A stretch of 64,000 nt of DNA, taken from the NCBI GenBank assembly GCA_964647485.1, contig CAZYHV010000013.1, forward strand, positions 38,204 through 102,203, in the 5' to 3' direction. This document shows, piece after piece, positions 34,865 through 43,313 of the stretch (within the stretch, counting starts at the first letter, position 1; each line of letters starts with the position of its first letter). A model generated the notes under the pieces. That model saw nothing but the letters and a program-made list of their open reading frames with translations. It was not told the DNA's origin and did not search any database. A program made the position numbers and the translations under genes. The stretch is from FW021-bin31 sp964647485. Lineage in GTDB: Bacteria > Bacteroidota > Bacteroidia > Chitinophagales > Chitinophagaceae.

Positions 34865-36817
34865 ATGCATTACGTCAATTTTATATTATTCAACCTCTAC
34901 CTGGCTTGTTGGCTGGGTCTTTACCACCTTGCATTCAGCAGGAAGATTACCTTTAAAATCAATCGTTTTCTATTATTGGGAGGCATTGTCATAGCCGGAA
35001 TATTGCCTTTTATCACTTCTTCTTTATATACCGCTCCCCGAGAGGGAACTTCCATGGTCCACTTAGGCACAGGAAGTGCCACGGTGATTTCCGAATCCGC
35101 ACCTTCTACCGCTTCCGCTCTTCCCATCGGGGACATCCTGTTGGGAATCTACTGGATTGGCGTATCCATTATGACTTTCTTTTTTATCAAAAAACTGAAC
35201 CGTCTCTACCGCTACGCTAAAAAATTTCCTCAGCGAAAAGAAAAAAATTATACGCATGTCATCCTTCCTGAAAATAGTGAAGTTTTCTCTTTCGGAAACT
35301 ACCTCTTTGCACCGTCTAACCTCTCTAAAAGTATTATCGAACATGAAAAGGTGCATATTTTGCAAAAACATTCCCGGGATAATATCTTTTTGGAAATATT
35401 GAAAATCTTCTGCTGGTTTAATCCCTTCATATATCTGTATCAAAAAACATTAAGACTGACCCATGAATATCTGGCAGATACTTTAGCCACGGATAAAGTG
35501 TATATAACAGAATATGCAGAAAAACTTGTAGCTCGCTCCGTTTCAATCGCGGAGACTTCCTTTGTTCATCCTTTCCTCAATCATTCACACCTTCAAAAAA
35601 GATTAACCATGTTAAAGAAAAAAAGAACCGCTAAAAAACAGCTCTGGACCTACTTCATTTTACTTCCCTTACTGGCAGGTACCGTTTTTATTACTTCTTC
35701 TTTCTCCATCAAAGCAAAGCTGGATAAAAAGATCCAAAAAGTCTTACCGGCTCATCATAAAAGCCTGCTTTCTATTTTCAACCAAACCGAAGATACCTTT
35801 TTGAAAGGGACGGTTCATACCTCCTCCGGCATTCCACTTTCCGGAGTCACTATAATGCTTCACAACAGTACCAGGGGAACCACTTCAGACCAGGAGGGAC
35901 ATTTTACACTAAAGACCCATCCCGGAGCGCTCTTAGAAATTAGCCGCATCGGTTATAATTCACTTTCTACCTCAGTACCTCAAAATCAAAAAGACCTCAA
36001 TTTTGTCCTTTACCCCAAACCTCAGGCGCTGAGAGCATTAAACATAGTAGGCTATACTGACAAAGCGATTCCTTCTCCTGCCGCTACGGATAATTCCTCA
36101 AAAGGAACCAGAGGTTCTTCTCCAAACCGGGATTCCAAAGTATTCCAATTCGTAGAACAAATGCCACAATTTCCGGGCGGGAAGAACAAGTTGTTTCAAT
36201 ATTTCTCGAAACACATCGAATATCCTACAGAGGCCAGGGAACAAGGCATTCAGGGCAATGTAATGGTACAATTTACCGTTAACCGGGATGGAAAATTGGG
36301 AGATATTAAGACGATAGGAAAAAAATTAGGTAGTGGACTGGAAGAGGAAGCGGTTCGTGTTGTCCGAGACATGCCTAACTGGATTCCCGGAAGACAAAAC
36401 GGAAAAAAAGTCAAAGTACAATACCACCTTCCCATACATTTTTCCTTACAAGGGCCCGGCAAAGAAAGCAACCTGCAACAAGATACCATCCCTTCATCCA
36501 AAGTTTTCCAAAAAGTAGAAAAGATGCCGGAATTTCCGGGTGGGCAAACAGCACTCATGAAGTATCTTTCCGAAAAGATTCATTACCCCAAGAAGGCAAG
36601 AGAAAATAATATACAGGGCACCGTTATGGTACAATTTATAATAAAAAAGGACGGTTCCATTCATCAGGTTAAACAGACCGGTAAGAAACATGGGGGAGGT
36701 TTAGAGAAAGAAGCCGTTCGCGTTGTCAAAAAAATGCCCAAATGGATCCCCGGAACACAAGACGGGAAAAAGGTAAATGTTCAATATACGTTACCCATTC
36801 GATTTACATTACAATAA
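34865..36817 (+). CDS. M56 metallopeptidase fused to a CarboxypepD_reg domain and two TonB C-terminal domains
   Basis: This is a 650-residue BlaR1-like membrane sensor protease. The N-terminal membrane segments flank a cytoplasmic zinc peptidase, with HEKVH at 160-164 and the third ligand in HEYLAD at 200-205. After a further membrane segment (about 262-278) comes a CarboxypepD_reg domain (about 313-385). Two copies of the TonB_C domain follow (about 430-535 and 550-650), each starting with FPGG and containing YPxxARExxIQGxVMVQF. This is the Bacteroidota variant of the BlaR1 system. The signal sensed is unknown. It is coupled to the repressor gene upstream and ends before a terminator. Confidence 0.9.
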   Translation: MHYVNFILFNLYLACWLGLYHLAFSRKITFKINRFLLLGGIVIAGILPFITSSLYTAPREGTSMVHLGTGSATVISESAPSTASALPIGDILLGIYWIGVSIMTFFFIKKLNRLYRYAKKFPQRKEKNYTHVILPENSEVFSFGNYLFAPSNLSKSIIEHEKVHILQKHSRDNIFLEILKIFCWFNPFIYLYQKTLRLTHEYLADTLATDKVYITEYAEKLVARSVSIAETSFVHPFLNHSHLQKRLTMLKKKRTAKKQLWTYFILLPLLAGTVFITSSFSIKAKLDKKIQKVLPAHHKSLLSIFNQTEDTFLKGTVHTSSGIPLSGVTIMLHNSTRGTTSDQEGHFTLKTHPGALLEISRIGYNSLSTSVPQNQKDLNFVLYPKPQALRALNIVGYTDKAIPSPAATDNSSKGTRGSSPNRDSKVFQFVEQMPQFPGGKNKLFQYFSKHIEYPTEAREQGIQGNVMVQFTVNRDGKLGDIKTIGKKLGSGLEEEAVRVVRDMPNWIPGRQNGKKVKVQYHLPIHFSLQGPGKESNLQQDTIPSSKVFQKVEKMPEFPGGQTALMKYLSEKIHYPKKARENNIQGTVMVQFIIKKDGSIHQVKQTGKKHGGGLEKEAVRVVKKMPKWIPGTQDGKKVNVQYTLPIRFTLQ

Positions 36818-36830
36818 ATCAAACAAAAAT

Positions 36831-36865
36831 AAGCTAACCCGCATTATTCATGGAATTAGCTTTTT
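36831..36865 (+). terminator. Terminator after the M56/TonB gene
   Basis: AAGCTAA pairs with TTAGCTT around an 18-base loop and is followed by a T run. The loop contains TAACCCGCATTATTCATGG, a motif that recurs near 63948. Confidence 0.55.
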
Positions 36866-36970
36866 GTAGCTACAAGGTGGTACATTGAGTACCATCGAAA
36901 TGCATCGAACTCCACCGCAGTAGTAGCCTACTGCAAGGAGTTTGTAACGCGGCGGCTGTTGAGCTCGCCG
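36866..36970. other. Structured, locally GC-rich intergenic element with three hairpins
   Basis: Three consecutive hairpins lie in this stretch. TGGTAC...GTACCA is at 36878-36894. AACTCC-GCAGTAG...CTACTGC-GGAGTT is at 36908-36942. CGGCGGCT...AGC.CGCCG is at 36950-36970. The palindrome GTAGCTAC (36866-36873) and a doubled CATCGAA also occur. The rest of the 287-base gap up to hemW is A/T-rich and empty. It might be a structured RNA or a repeat or insertion element end. Confidence 0.5.
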
Positions 36971-37104
36971 AAACATAGATGCAAAAAGATAATTTCAAAC
37001 TATTCCTCAAATTTGGGGAACGATCAAAACATGAAAAAGTATGCCAAGCTATTGATTTTATACGATTTTTAGAGTTGTTTCAAAAAAATGGTGAATATTG
37101 CGGG

Positions 37105-38232
37105 CTAATCTCTAAACAGTTCAGCAGAAATCTGATCCCCAAATAACCGTCCTTTTCGGGTAAGTATTATACGGTTTGCGTCTATGATGACTTCTCCCAA
37201 TGCCTGAAAAGGTCGGATTTTTTCCAGAAGCCACTCCTTGTCTTCTTCTCCAAAATGGGAAGCAATATATTCTACATCACAGCCTTCAATCGTTCTCAGG
37301 CCGGTCATGATATATTCATCCCATTGCATTTTCTCTGTCAGGATTTCTTTTTCACATGGAATGATTCCATCGGCTACCTTTTTGGAATAGATGGCATTGT
37401 TTGCAATATTCCACTGTCGCTCATGCGGACGATAAGAATGGGCGCCGGGACCTATTCCCAGATAAGGAATGCCCTGCCAATAGCTGCTGTTATGTCGTGC
37501 TCTCCTTCCGGGTTTAGCAAAATTGGATATCTCATATTGTTCATACCCTGCTTTCCCCAATCTTGCCATTAATATTTCATATTGTCTTGCCGATTGTTCT
37601 TCATCCAGGGGTGGACTTTTCTTTTTTCTAATCCTATGATCTAATACTGTTGAAGGTTCTACTGTAAGACCATAACAAGAAACATGGGGAACATCTGCTG
37701 CGATCACCCGATCAATATTTTTTTTCCATTGAGAATCCGTCAATCCCGGCACTCCAAAAATTAAATCCACTGAAAAATCATCAAATCCAACTTGATAAGC
37801 ATCCTGAATGACCTGTTTCGCTTGCTTTTCATTATGAGCTCTGTTCATCCACTTCAAATGGGTTTCAAAAAAGGACTGGATTCCTATACTCAAACGATTG
37901 ATTCCCGAGGCTTTTAACTCTTGTAACTTATCTAAACTCAAGTCGTCCGGATTCCCCTCTAGCGTCACTTCGGCATCCTCTCTGACCGAATAGAGGGCAT
38001 ATACCCTCTCCATTATTACCTTCAGTTCTTCATAAGACAGCAGACTTGGTGTTCCTCCGCCAAAATAAACAGTATCTATTGGGGAACCTGACAAATACTC
38101 TTTTCTTATCTCCAGTTCCTTGCACAGAGAACGAACCAATTGTTGTTTATGATCTAAGCGCGTCGAAAAGTGAAAGTTACAGTAAATGCAGGCTTGTTTA
38201 CAAAAAGGAATATGGATATAAATACCTGCCAT
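37105..38232 (-). CDS. hemW: Radical SAM heme chaperone HemW
   Basis: HemW-type proteins resemble coproporphyrinogen dehydrogenase but bind heme and deliver it to other proteins. The 375 residues begin MAGIYIHIPFCKQACIYCNF, with the CX3CX2C iron-sulfur motif in CKQACIYC. YFGGGTPSLLS, TLEGNPDD, INRLSIGIQSF and the HSYRP segment with the C-terminal HemN_C domain follow. It lies 6 bases after the OXA-like gene, so the two are co-transcribed; a functional link is not obvious. Confidence 0.93.
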   Translation of the reverse strand: MAGIYIHIPFCKQACIYCNFHFSTRLDHKQQLVRSLCKELEIRKEYLSGSPIDTVYFGGGTPSLLSYEELKVIMERVYALYSVREDAEVTLEGNPDDLSLDKLQELKASGINRLSIGIQSFFETHLKWMNRAHNEKQAKQVIQDAYQVGFDDFSVDLIFGVPGLTDSQWKKNIDRVIAADVPHVSCYGLTVEPSTVLDHRIRKKKSPPLDEEQSARQYEILMARLGKAGYEQYEISNFAKPGRRARHNSSYWQGIPYLGIGPGAHSYRPHERQWNIANNAIYSKKVADGIIPCEKEILTEKMQWDEYIMTGLRTIEGCDVEYIASHFGEEDKEWLLEKIRPFQALGEVIIDANRIILTRKGRLFGDQISAELFRD

Positions 38233-38238
38233 ATGGAT

Positions 38239-39069
38239 TTAATTCAATCTATTAGACGAACTCAGGAAACCTTTTTCTCTGAAAATTCCATAAAGGATGT
38301 TTAATGTTTTTGCATTCAACTCTTTCTTTTTCATATTATTGGTATCCAATGCTTTTATAGAAAAGAGATACACTTCTCCTTTTCGTTCAAGCCAGCCGAC
38401 CAACCAACCTATATTTCCATCTTTTCCCTTTCCGACGCCTTGTTGATACCGTAAGGTATCATTATGGGTTATCTTTTTTATCATCAGCTGTTTCACCATT
38501 TCCTTCGTTCGTTTTTGATACCTCAACTTTCCACGGTACAACCTCTGCATCAATCCCAGCTGTTCATCAGGAGAGATTTTTAAGGTTTCATTCATCCAAA
38601 AGTTCGATAAATTATTACCAATAGATTTATTCCCATAATAAGTGGAATCTATCCAAAATTTTAGTTTTGTTTTCCCAATACGCTGGCTCACCCATTGAAA
38701 ATAAGCCTCATTATTATTTCTAAAAGCCTCCCCCATTGTAACCCCCGAAAGCTGTTTAATTCCCAAAGAATCAGGAACCACCATACTCGTATCTCTTATC
38801 ACTCCGGTTTCTATCCCGGCTAAAGCCAAGACAATATTAAATGTTTCAGCAGGCGCCAATCGTTTCTGGATGGCTCCAAATCCATACACCCCAAAAGTTC
38901 CGTCATAATAATTATTCCACATGACACAACCTTCTAAATTATTGTCATGAAAATAATCTCCCCATTCCTTATGATGAGTCAATCGATTTCCTGAGCATGA
39001 AAAAAGAATAAATAACACCAATACTAATCCCAAAAAGGGAAAAGTATGTCTGGAAATAAAGTTTTTCAT
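38239..39069 (-). CDS. Class D beta-lactamase-fold lipoprotein lacking the catalytic residues
   Basis: This is a predicted outer-membrane or periplasmic lipoprotein of 276 residues. The lipobox is LFSC with Cys25. The OXA-type transpeptidase fold is recognisable, but key residues are replaced. The Ser-x-x-Lys motif STFK reads ETFN at 75-78 (LAPAETFNIVLALAGIE), the S-x-V motif is lost in NNNEAYFQWVSQRIG, YGN is kept (145-147), and KTG reads KDG (216-218). Catalysis is therefore unlikely; a ligand-binding or regulatory role is inferred. The start is the ATG at 39069, 12 bases after a -7 box; a TTG five codons upstream lies in that box. It is followed by hemW at 6 bases. Confidence 0.8.
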   Translation of the reverse strand: MKNFISRHTFPFLGLVLVLFILFSCSGNRLTHHKEWGDYFHDNNLEGCVMWNNYYDGTFGVYGFGAIQKRLAPAETFNIVLALAGIETGVIRDTSMVVPDSLGIKQLSGVTMGEAFRNNNEAYFQWVSQRIGKTKLKFWIDSTYYGNKSIGNNLSNFWMNETLKISPDEQLGLMQRLYRGKLRYQKRTKEMVKQLMIKKITHNDTLRYQQGVGKGKDGNIGWLVGWLERKGEVYLFSIKALDTNNMKKKELNAKTLNILYGIFREKGFLSSSNRLN

Positions 39070-39081
39070 TCGTTTTTTTGG

Positions 39082-39089
39082 CAAAGATA
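39082..39089 (-). promoter_or_regulatory. -7 box for the OXA-like lipoprotein gene
   Basis: On the minus strand TATCTTTG lies 12 bases before the ATG at 39069, giving a very short leader. Confidence 0.6.
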
Positions 39090-39196
39090 AGTCTTATTCC
39101 CTCGGTCGTACAAATAGATTCTCTTCTTTTACGTTATTTTGAAGGATAAATGACATAAGATCAGGAGCTCCAAGTTCTCATTTTATAAAATTTCTG

Positions 39197-39204
39197 TAAT
39201 TTTG
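39197..39204 (+). promoter_or_regulatory. -7 box for the ClC channel gene
   Basis: TAATTTTG lies 39 bases before the ATG at 39244. Confidence 0.5.
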
Positions 39205-39243
39205 CATTCGCTCCTTATTATATTAATCTTTTATTTAATTTAA

Positions 39244-40590
39244 ATGAGAAAGGGTACCTCTAGTATTGCATTTAAGCGTAGATGGATTCAACTACGCGAT
39301 CAGATGAATTATCCATTAACTCTTAACCCTTTTGTATTTACCAGATCCTTTTTTAGTTGGATTGCATTAGGAATTGCAGGAGGAATTGTTACCGGGCTCT
39401 ATTGGCTACTCATTTCCTCCCTTATGGAATTTACGCACCATTTTTTAAAAGGATGGGAGGTCATTACGATTATGACTTTAGGGGGACTCATTATAGGATT
39501 GATTATTTATTTCTGGGGAGATCCCGGAGAATTGGATATTGTGGTTAATAATGTTCGTTTTAATGGAGGACGTTTAGATACAAAAAATAACATTCCCATG
39601 ATTATCACCTCGGCCATAGGGATTGGGATTGGTAGTAATGCAGGGCCGGAAGCCCCGATGGTACAAGTGAACGGCTCCTTGGGATCCTGGTTTGCCAAAA
39701 AATTAAAATTGAGAGGAAGTAATCACCGTTCTTTAAGTATTGCAGGTATGGCAATGGGTTTCACTACCATGTTTGGATCCCCGATTGGTGGAAGTCTGTT
39801 CGCATTGGAAATCATGCGACACAAAGGTGTTACGCAATATTACAGGGCATTAATTCCGGCTTTCGTATCTGCCGGAACTGCTTATATCGTTTTTCAATTA
39901 ATTACCAGCATGGGAATTACCCCGGTCTGGAAACTCCCTTTTCCTTTTTATTCCGATAAAGGGATTACAGATATTTTGTGGGGCATTGGTTATGGTGTTA
40001 TTGGTGCTTTAATTGGCTGGTTTATCATCTGGGCATTTCGAGTATTAGAAGGGACTTTCAAAAAAGCAAAATTACCTTTTTACGTACAGACCACTTTAAG
40101 TGGGTTGATTTTAGGTATTCTGGGATGGAAATTACCTGTTACAAGGTATTTTTCTCATTTTGAGGTGGTTCAACTTTTACACGGTTCCTGGACATTATGG
40201 ATCCTTATTATCATTATATTGGTGAAAATATTCAGCATGACACTCTGCGTCACTTCCGGATGGCGGGGAGGTTTTATTGTTCCCATATTTTTCATTGGTG
40301 CGGCTTTAGGAATGATACTTTTTAAAATTGCTCCGACCTATCAAAATCTTGGATTGGCCATCGTATGTTGTATGGCTGCTGTCAATGCCTGTGTGACACG
40401 AACCATCTTAGGAAGTATTTTATTGGTGGCTACCTTAACCGGCTATGCCTTAATTGTACCTATCCTTTTTGCAGGACTCACCGGTTTTTTCCTTGCGCCT
40501 AAATCGCCAATGATCGCTGCTAATCTAGGGAAAGAAAAATCACTTTTGGCAATAGAAGAACAAGAAAAAAGAAAAAAAAATAATATTTAA
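39244..40590 (+). CDS. ClC family chloride channel/transporter
   Basis: This is a membrane chloride (or other anion) channel or exchanger, 448 residues with about ten hydrophobic helices. Signature segments are IGIGSNAGPEAPMVQVNGS (the GxxGxEGP-like filter motif with its Glu), MAMGFTTMFGSPIGGSLFALE, and SGWRGGFIVPIFFIGAALG. There are no CBS domains at the C-terminus, as in short bacterial members. Its last 4 bases overlap the convergent AsmA gene. Whether it is a channel or exchanger cannot be told from the sequence. Confidence 0.93.
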   Translation: MRKGTSSIAFKRRWIQLRDQMNYPLTLNPFVFTRSFFSWIALGIAGGIVTGLYWLLISSLMEFTHHFLKGWEVITIMTLGGLIIGLIIYFWGDPGELDIVVNNVRFNGGRLDTKNNIPMIITSAIGIGIGSNAGPEAPMVQVNGSLGSWFAKKLKLRGSNHRSLSIAGMAMGFTTMFGSPIGGSLFALEIMRHKGVTQYYRALIPAFVSAGTAYIVFQLITSMGITPVWKLPFPFYSDKGITDILWGIGYGVIGALIGWFIIWAFRVLEGTFKKAKLPFYVQTTLSGLILGILGWKLPVTRYFSHFEVVQLLHGSWTLWILIIIILVKIFSMTLCVTSGWRGGFIVPIFFIGAALGMILFKIAPTYQNLGLAIVCCMAAVNACVTRTILGSILLVATLTGYALIVPILFAGLTGFFLAPKSPMIAANLGKEKSLLAIEEQEKRKKNNI

Positions 40591-43223
40591 TTCCCAAACA
40601 ATCCATTTAAGCCTTTTTTCACTTTGTCTTTTATATCCTCTTTCGTTTGTTCTTTAGTGTTTTTTTCTTCCGTAGAATCTACCTTTGAAGATTGAGTAGA
40701 ATCTGTTCTCTTATTTTGTTTAGACTTCAATAAATTATCAATGAGACTTCCCGCTTTATTTGTCAATTGACTCTTTGCTTCCGCTTTCAGCTTCTGAGCG
40801 ACCAATTCTTTTGCCTCAGAGAAATCCAACTTCACCTTAGGATGAGTAATTGTTCCTCCCAGATGTACGGCTACCGGTAATTTATCTCCCAAGTCTAGAT
40901 CTCCTTTCGTAGCTGCATTTGCTTTAGTAATTAAACTGGTTAATGCATTATTCGCATCCCCTAATTTATCTCTTGGGACATCCATCTGAATAGTATAATC
41001 AATATCCTTATTTAATCCGTTCTTCCCTGCAACCTTCATGTCTATATTGTCTACATTAAATTCAAAAGGTTTCACCACCAAATAGCCACTATCTACCTTA
41101 AACTTCATAAATAACTTACTAATATCCAAGTCTTTCAATTTGGGAATTCCCAGTTTTGAAGCCAATTCTTTTAAGGGACCGAAGCCTTTAATGTTAAAGT
41201 TGGGGACTTCCAAGCTACCTAAACTATTCAAGGTAGAAAAAAGAGGATATAAATGATCATTTAAGGTTGTATTCAGGCTAATATCTCCGGAAAAATCTCC
41301 ATCCACAAAAGAGGCCACCGGTGCTAATAGCTTTACTGTATTAAACGTCTTAAATGTCTTTTGTATATCAACATTTTTCACATTGAAAGTCATATCGGTC
41401 TTTGGCTCTTCAGGATTCCGAGTATCATAAGTGCCGGCCAATTGAGCACTCCCATCCAGCATATTCGTACTGATATTCTGAATTGTCAAAACACCATTTG
41501 CAACTTTCACCTTTCCCTGTACATTATTCAATTCATAATTATCATAAATAAACCGCCCAATATTGGTATTCAAGTTGAAAGCAATATCTTTAGGGATCGT
41601 GACCGCTTTTACACCTCCTGTTGAGTCGGTCTCTTCAGTTTCTGAAACAGCAGTTGCTGTATCTTCTCCCATCATATCATTCAGATCTAATAATTGAGAT
41701 TTAATCGTTAAATGTCCTTTTAAAACATCTTTCCCAAAAAGATACCCAAAGAGGTTATCAACCCCTCCATTAGCAGCTATATCACTTTTCCCAATAATGG
41801 CTTTCAGATCCTTGACGGCTACTTGTTGTGGAGAAAAAGTCAATGTTCCCTGAGGAAGCTCCACTTTCTGATCCAAATCCTTTGATTTATATACTAAGTT
41901 TTGTGCGATGATTTCACCATCTGCATTAAATTGGTCATATTTTTCATTTTGAATATCATTCACATTCCCCTTCACTTTAACATCAATATTAAGTAATCCT
42001 GAAAGATCGGTTCCTTCTTCTAAAGGATATATTTTTGACACATCATCCAGATTAACCTTCCCATCTACTGCGCCGTCTACAGAAGGATTACTTTTTATGT
42101 TGGTAGCTGTCAGGTGAGCATTAAAGGGGTTTTGTCCCAAAAGGAAATGCAATTGTTTAACGTCAATAAAAGTATGATCTAAGTTCCCGTCCTTATTTTC
42201 AATCTGCAAGTCAAGATTTACTTTTGATAAGGGTTCCGGAACCGAAGGATACTGAAACTGTCCATTATCGATCTTTAGTTTTAAGCCAAAGGCAGGAATT
42301 CGATGGTCATTATACACTCCTTTTACATAGCCATCAAAAGCCAGAGCTCCCGAAGCTTTCAATTTATCAAAATCTTTCTGATAAATAGCAGGAATCAAGG
42401 ACAAGAAATTTTTAAAATCTGCTTTTTTAGCACCAAAAGTTAAATTTGTTTCTATATCGGAATCATTAGGCATGGCCAGATAACCATCAACATCCAGCGA
42501 AAGACCATTAAGTTTTATCGTACTTTTATTGAGCGTATATTTGGAATCAGGAAGATTAATATTGATATTGGCAATAAGATCCGTATTTACCTTATTTAAA
42601 TAAGGCACTCCTGCATACGCCACTGTTAATTTTTTAAAATGAGATTTTGTTCTCAGATCAAATACATCCTGAGTAAAGTCCCCCTGTCCGTTATGATCCA
42701 ACCCTTCTGCATCCAAGAAAAAATGTAAAGAAGAATCCGCATAAATCAGATGTCCATTTTGAATGCTATATTTTTGTAAACCCACCTTAAAAGAAGTAGC
42801 GGCTTCTTCTTCTTTCGCTGAAGTATCTTCTTTGGCAATATCCCAATTTGCATGGCCGGCGGAATCTACCAATAGCTGAATATAAGGATTGTCCAGAGAT
42901 ACGTTTCTAATTTTATAAGTATCTCCAAATAAAGAAGATAAATCAATGACAATATGAATCTGATCGATGGCAGCCAATGTATCTCCTGCGTATCTATCCT
43001 TTCCAACAACAGACAAATCGCTTATTCCCAAGCTGGCATTAGGAAAATTCCGAAAGAAACTTAAAGAAATATCGTTATCAAAGTTAATGACGGCATTTAC
43101 TTGTTTATTTGCTTCTTTTTTTACAGTGGATACGATCTGTTTTTTAAACAATAAAGGAGCAAGGATCATAATAATTAAAATGATCCCAATAAAAATACCC
43201 AGGTACTTTAATACTTTTTTCAT
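40587..43223 (-). CDS. AsmA family outer-membrane biogenesis protein
   Basis: AsmA-like proteins are anchored in the inner membrane and extend as long beta-rich bridges; several take part in lipid transport to the outer membrane. The 878 residues have one N-terminal membrane segment (about 8-26). An AsmA domain follows (NAVINFDNDISLSFFRNFPNASLGISDLSV) and then repeating beta-strand units. The C-terminal AsmA_2-like part (DMKVAGKNGLNKDIDYTIQM) leads into a charged tail rich in Lys and Ser. It is convergent with the ClC gene with a 4-base overlap. Confidence 0.88.
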   Translation of the reverse strand: MKKVLKYLGIFIGIILIIMILAPLLFKKQIVSTVKKEANKQVNAVINFDNDISLSFFRNFPNASLGISDLSVVGKDRYAGDTLAAIDQIHIVIDLSSLFGDTYKIRNVSLDNPYIQLLVDSAGHANWDIAKEDTSAKEEEAATSFKVGLQKYSIQNGHLIYADSSLHFFLDAEGLDHNGQGDFTQDVFDLRTKSHFKKLTVAYAGVPYLNKVNTDLIANININLPDSKYTLNKSTIKLNGLSLDVDGYLAMPNDSDIETNLTFGAKKADFKNFLSLIPAIYQKDFDKLKASGALAFDGYVKGVYNDHRIPAFGLKLKIDNGQFQYPSVPEPLSKVNLDLQIENKDGNLDHTFIDVKQLHFLLGQNPFNAHLTATNIKSNPSVDGAVDGKVNLDDVSKIYPLEEGTDLSGLLNIDVKVKGNVNDIQNEKYDQFNADGEIIAQNLVYKSKDLDQKVELPQGTLTFSPQQVAVKDLKAIIGKSDIAANGGVDNLFGYLFGKDVLKGHLTIKSQLLDLNDMMGEDTATAVSETEETDSTGGVKAVTIPKDIAFNLNTNIGRFIYDNYELNNVQGKVKVANGVLTIQNISTNMLDGSAQLAGTYDTRNPEEPKTDMTFNVKNVDIQKTFKTFNTVKLLAPVASFVDGDFSGDISLNTTLNDHLYPLFSTLNSLGSLEVPNFNIKGFGPLKELASKLGIPKLKDLDISKLFMKFKVDSGYLVVKPFEFNVDNIDMKVAGKNGLNKDIDYTIQMDVPRDKLGDANNALTSLITKANAATKGDLDLGDKLPVAVHLGGTITHPKVKLDFSEAKELVAQKLKAEAKSQLTNKAGSLIDNLLKSKQNKRTDSTQSSKVDSTEEKNTKEQTKEDIKDKVKKGLNGLFGN

Positions 43224-43301
43224 GACTTTTACTCATTAACAAAATTCAAAAACCTATATATCAAATGTAAGACATCTTTTTTAATAAAACATACAATTTA
43301 G

Positions 43302-43309
43302 TATTTTTG
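43302..43309 (+). promoter_or_regulatory. -7 box abutting the tandem ABC ATPase start
   Basis: TATTTTTG is followed by CAAA and then the ATG at 43314, giving a four-base gap as at folD and the Nif3-like gene. A leaderless transcript is inferred. Confidence 0.6.
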
Positions 43310-43313
43310 CAAA

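Noticed and set aside
36866..36970. CRISPR array or riboswitch
   Set aside because: There are no regularly spaced direct repeats, and the element lies after a terminator and points to no obvious regulated gene; it is reported as an unknown structured stretch.
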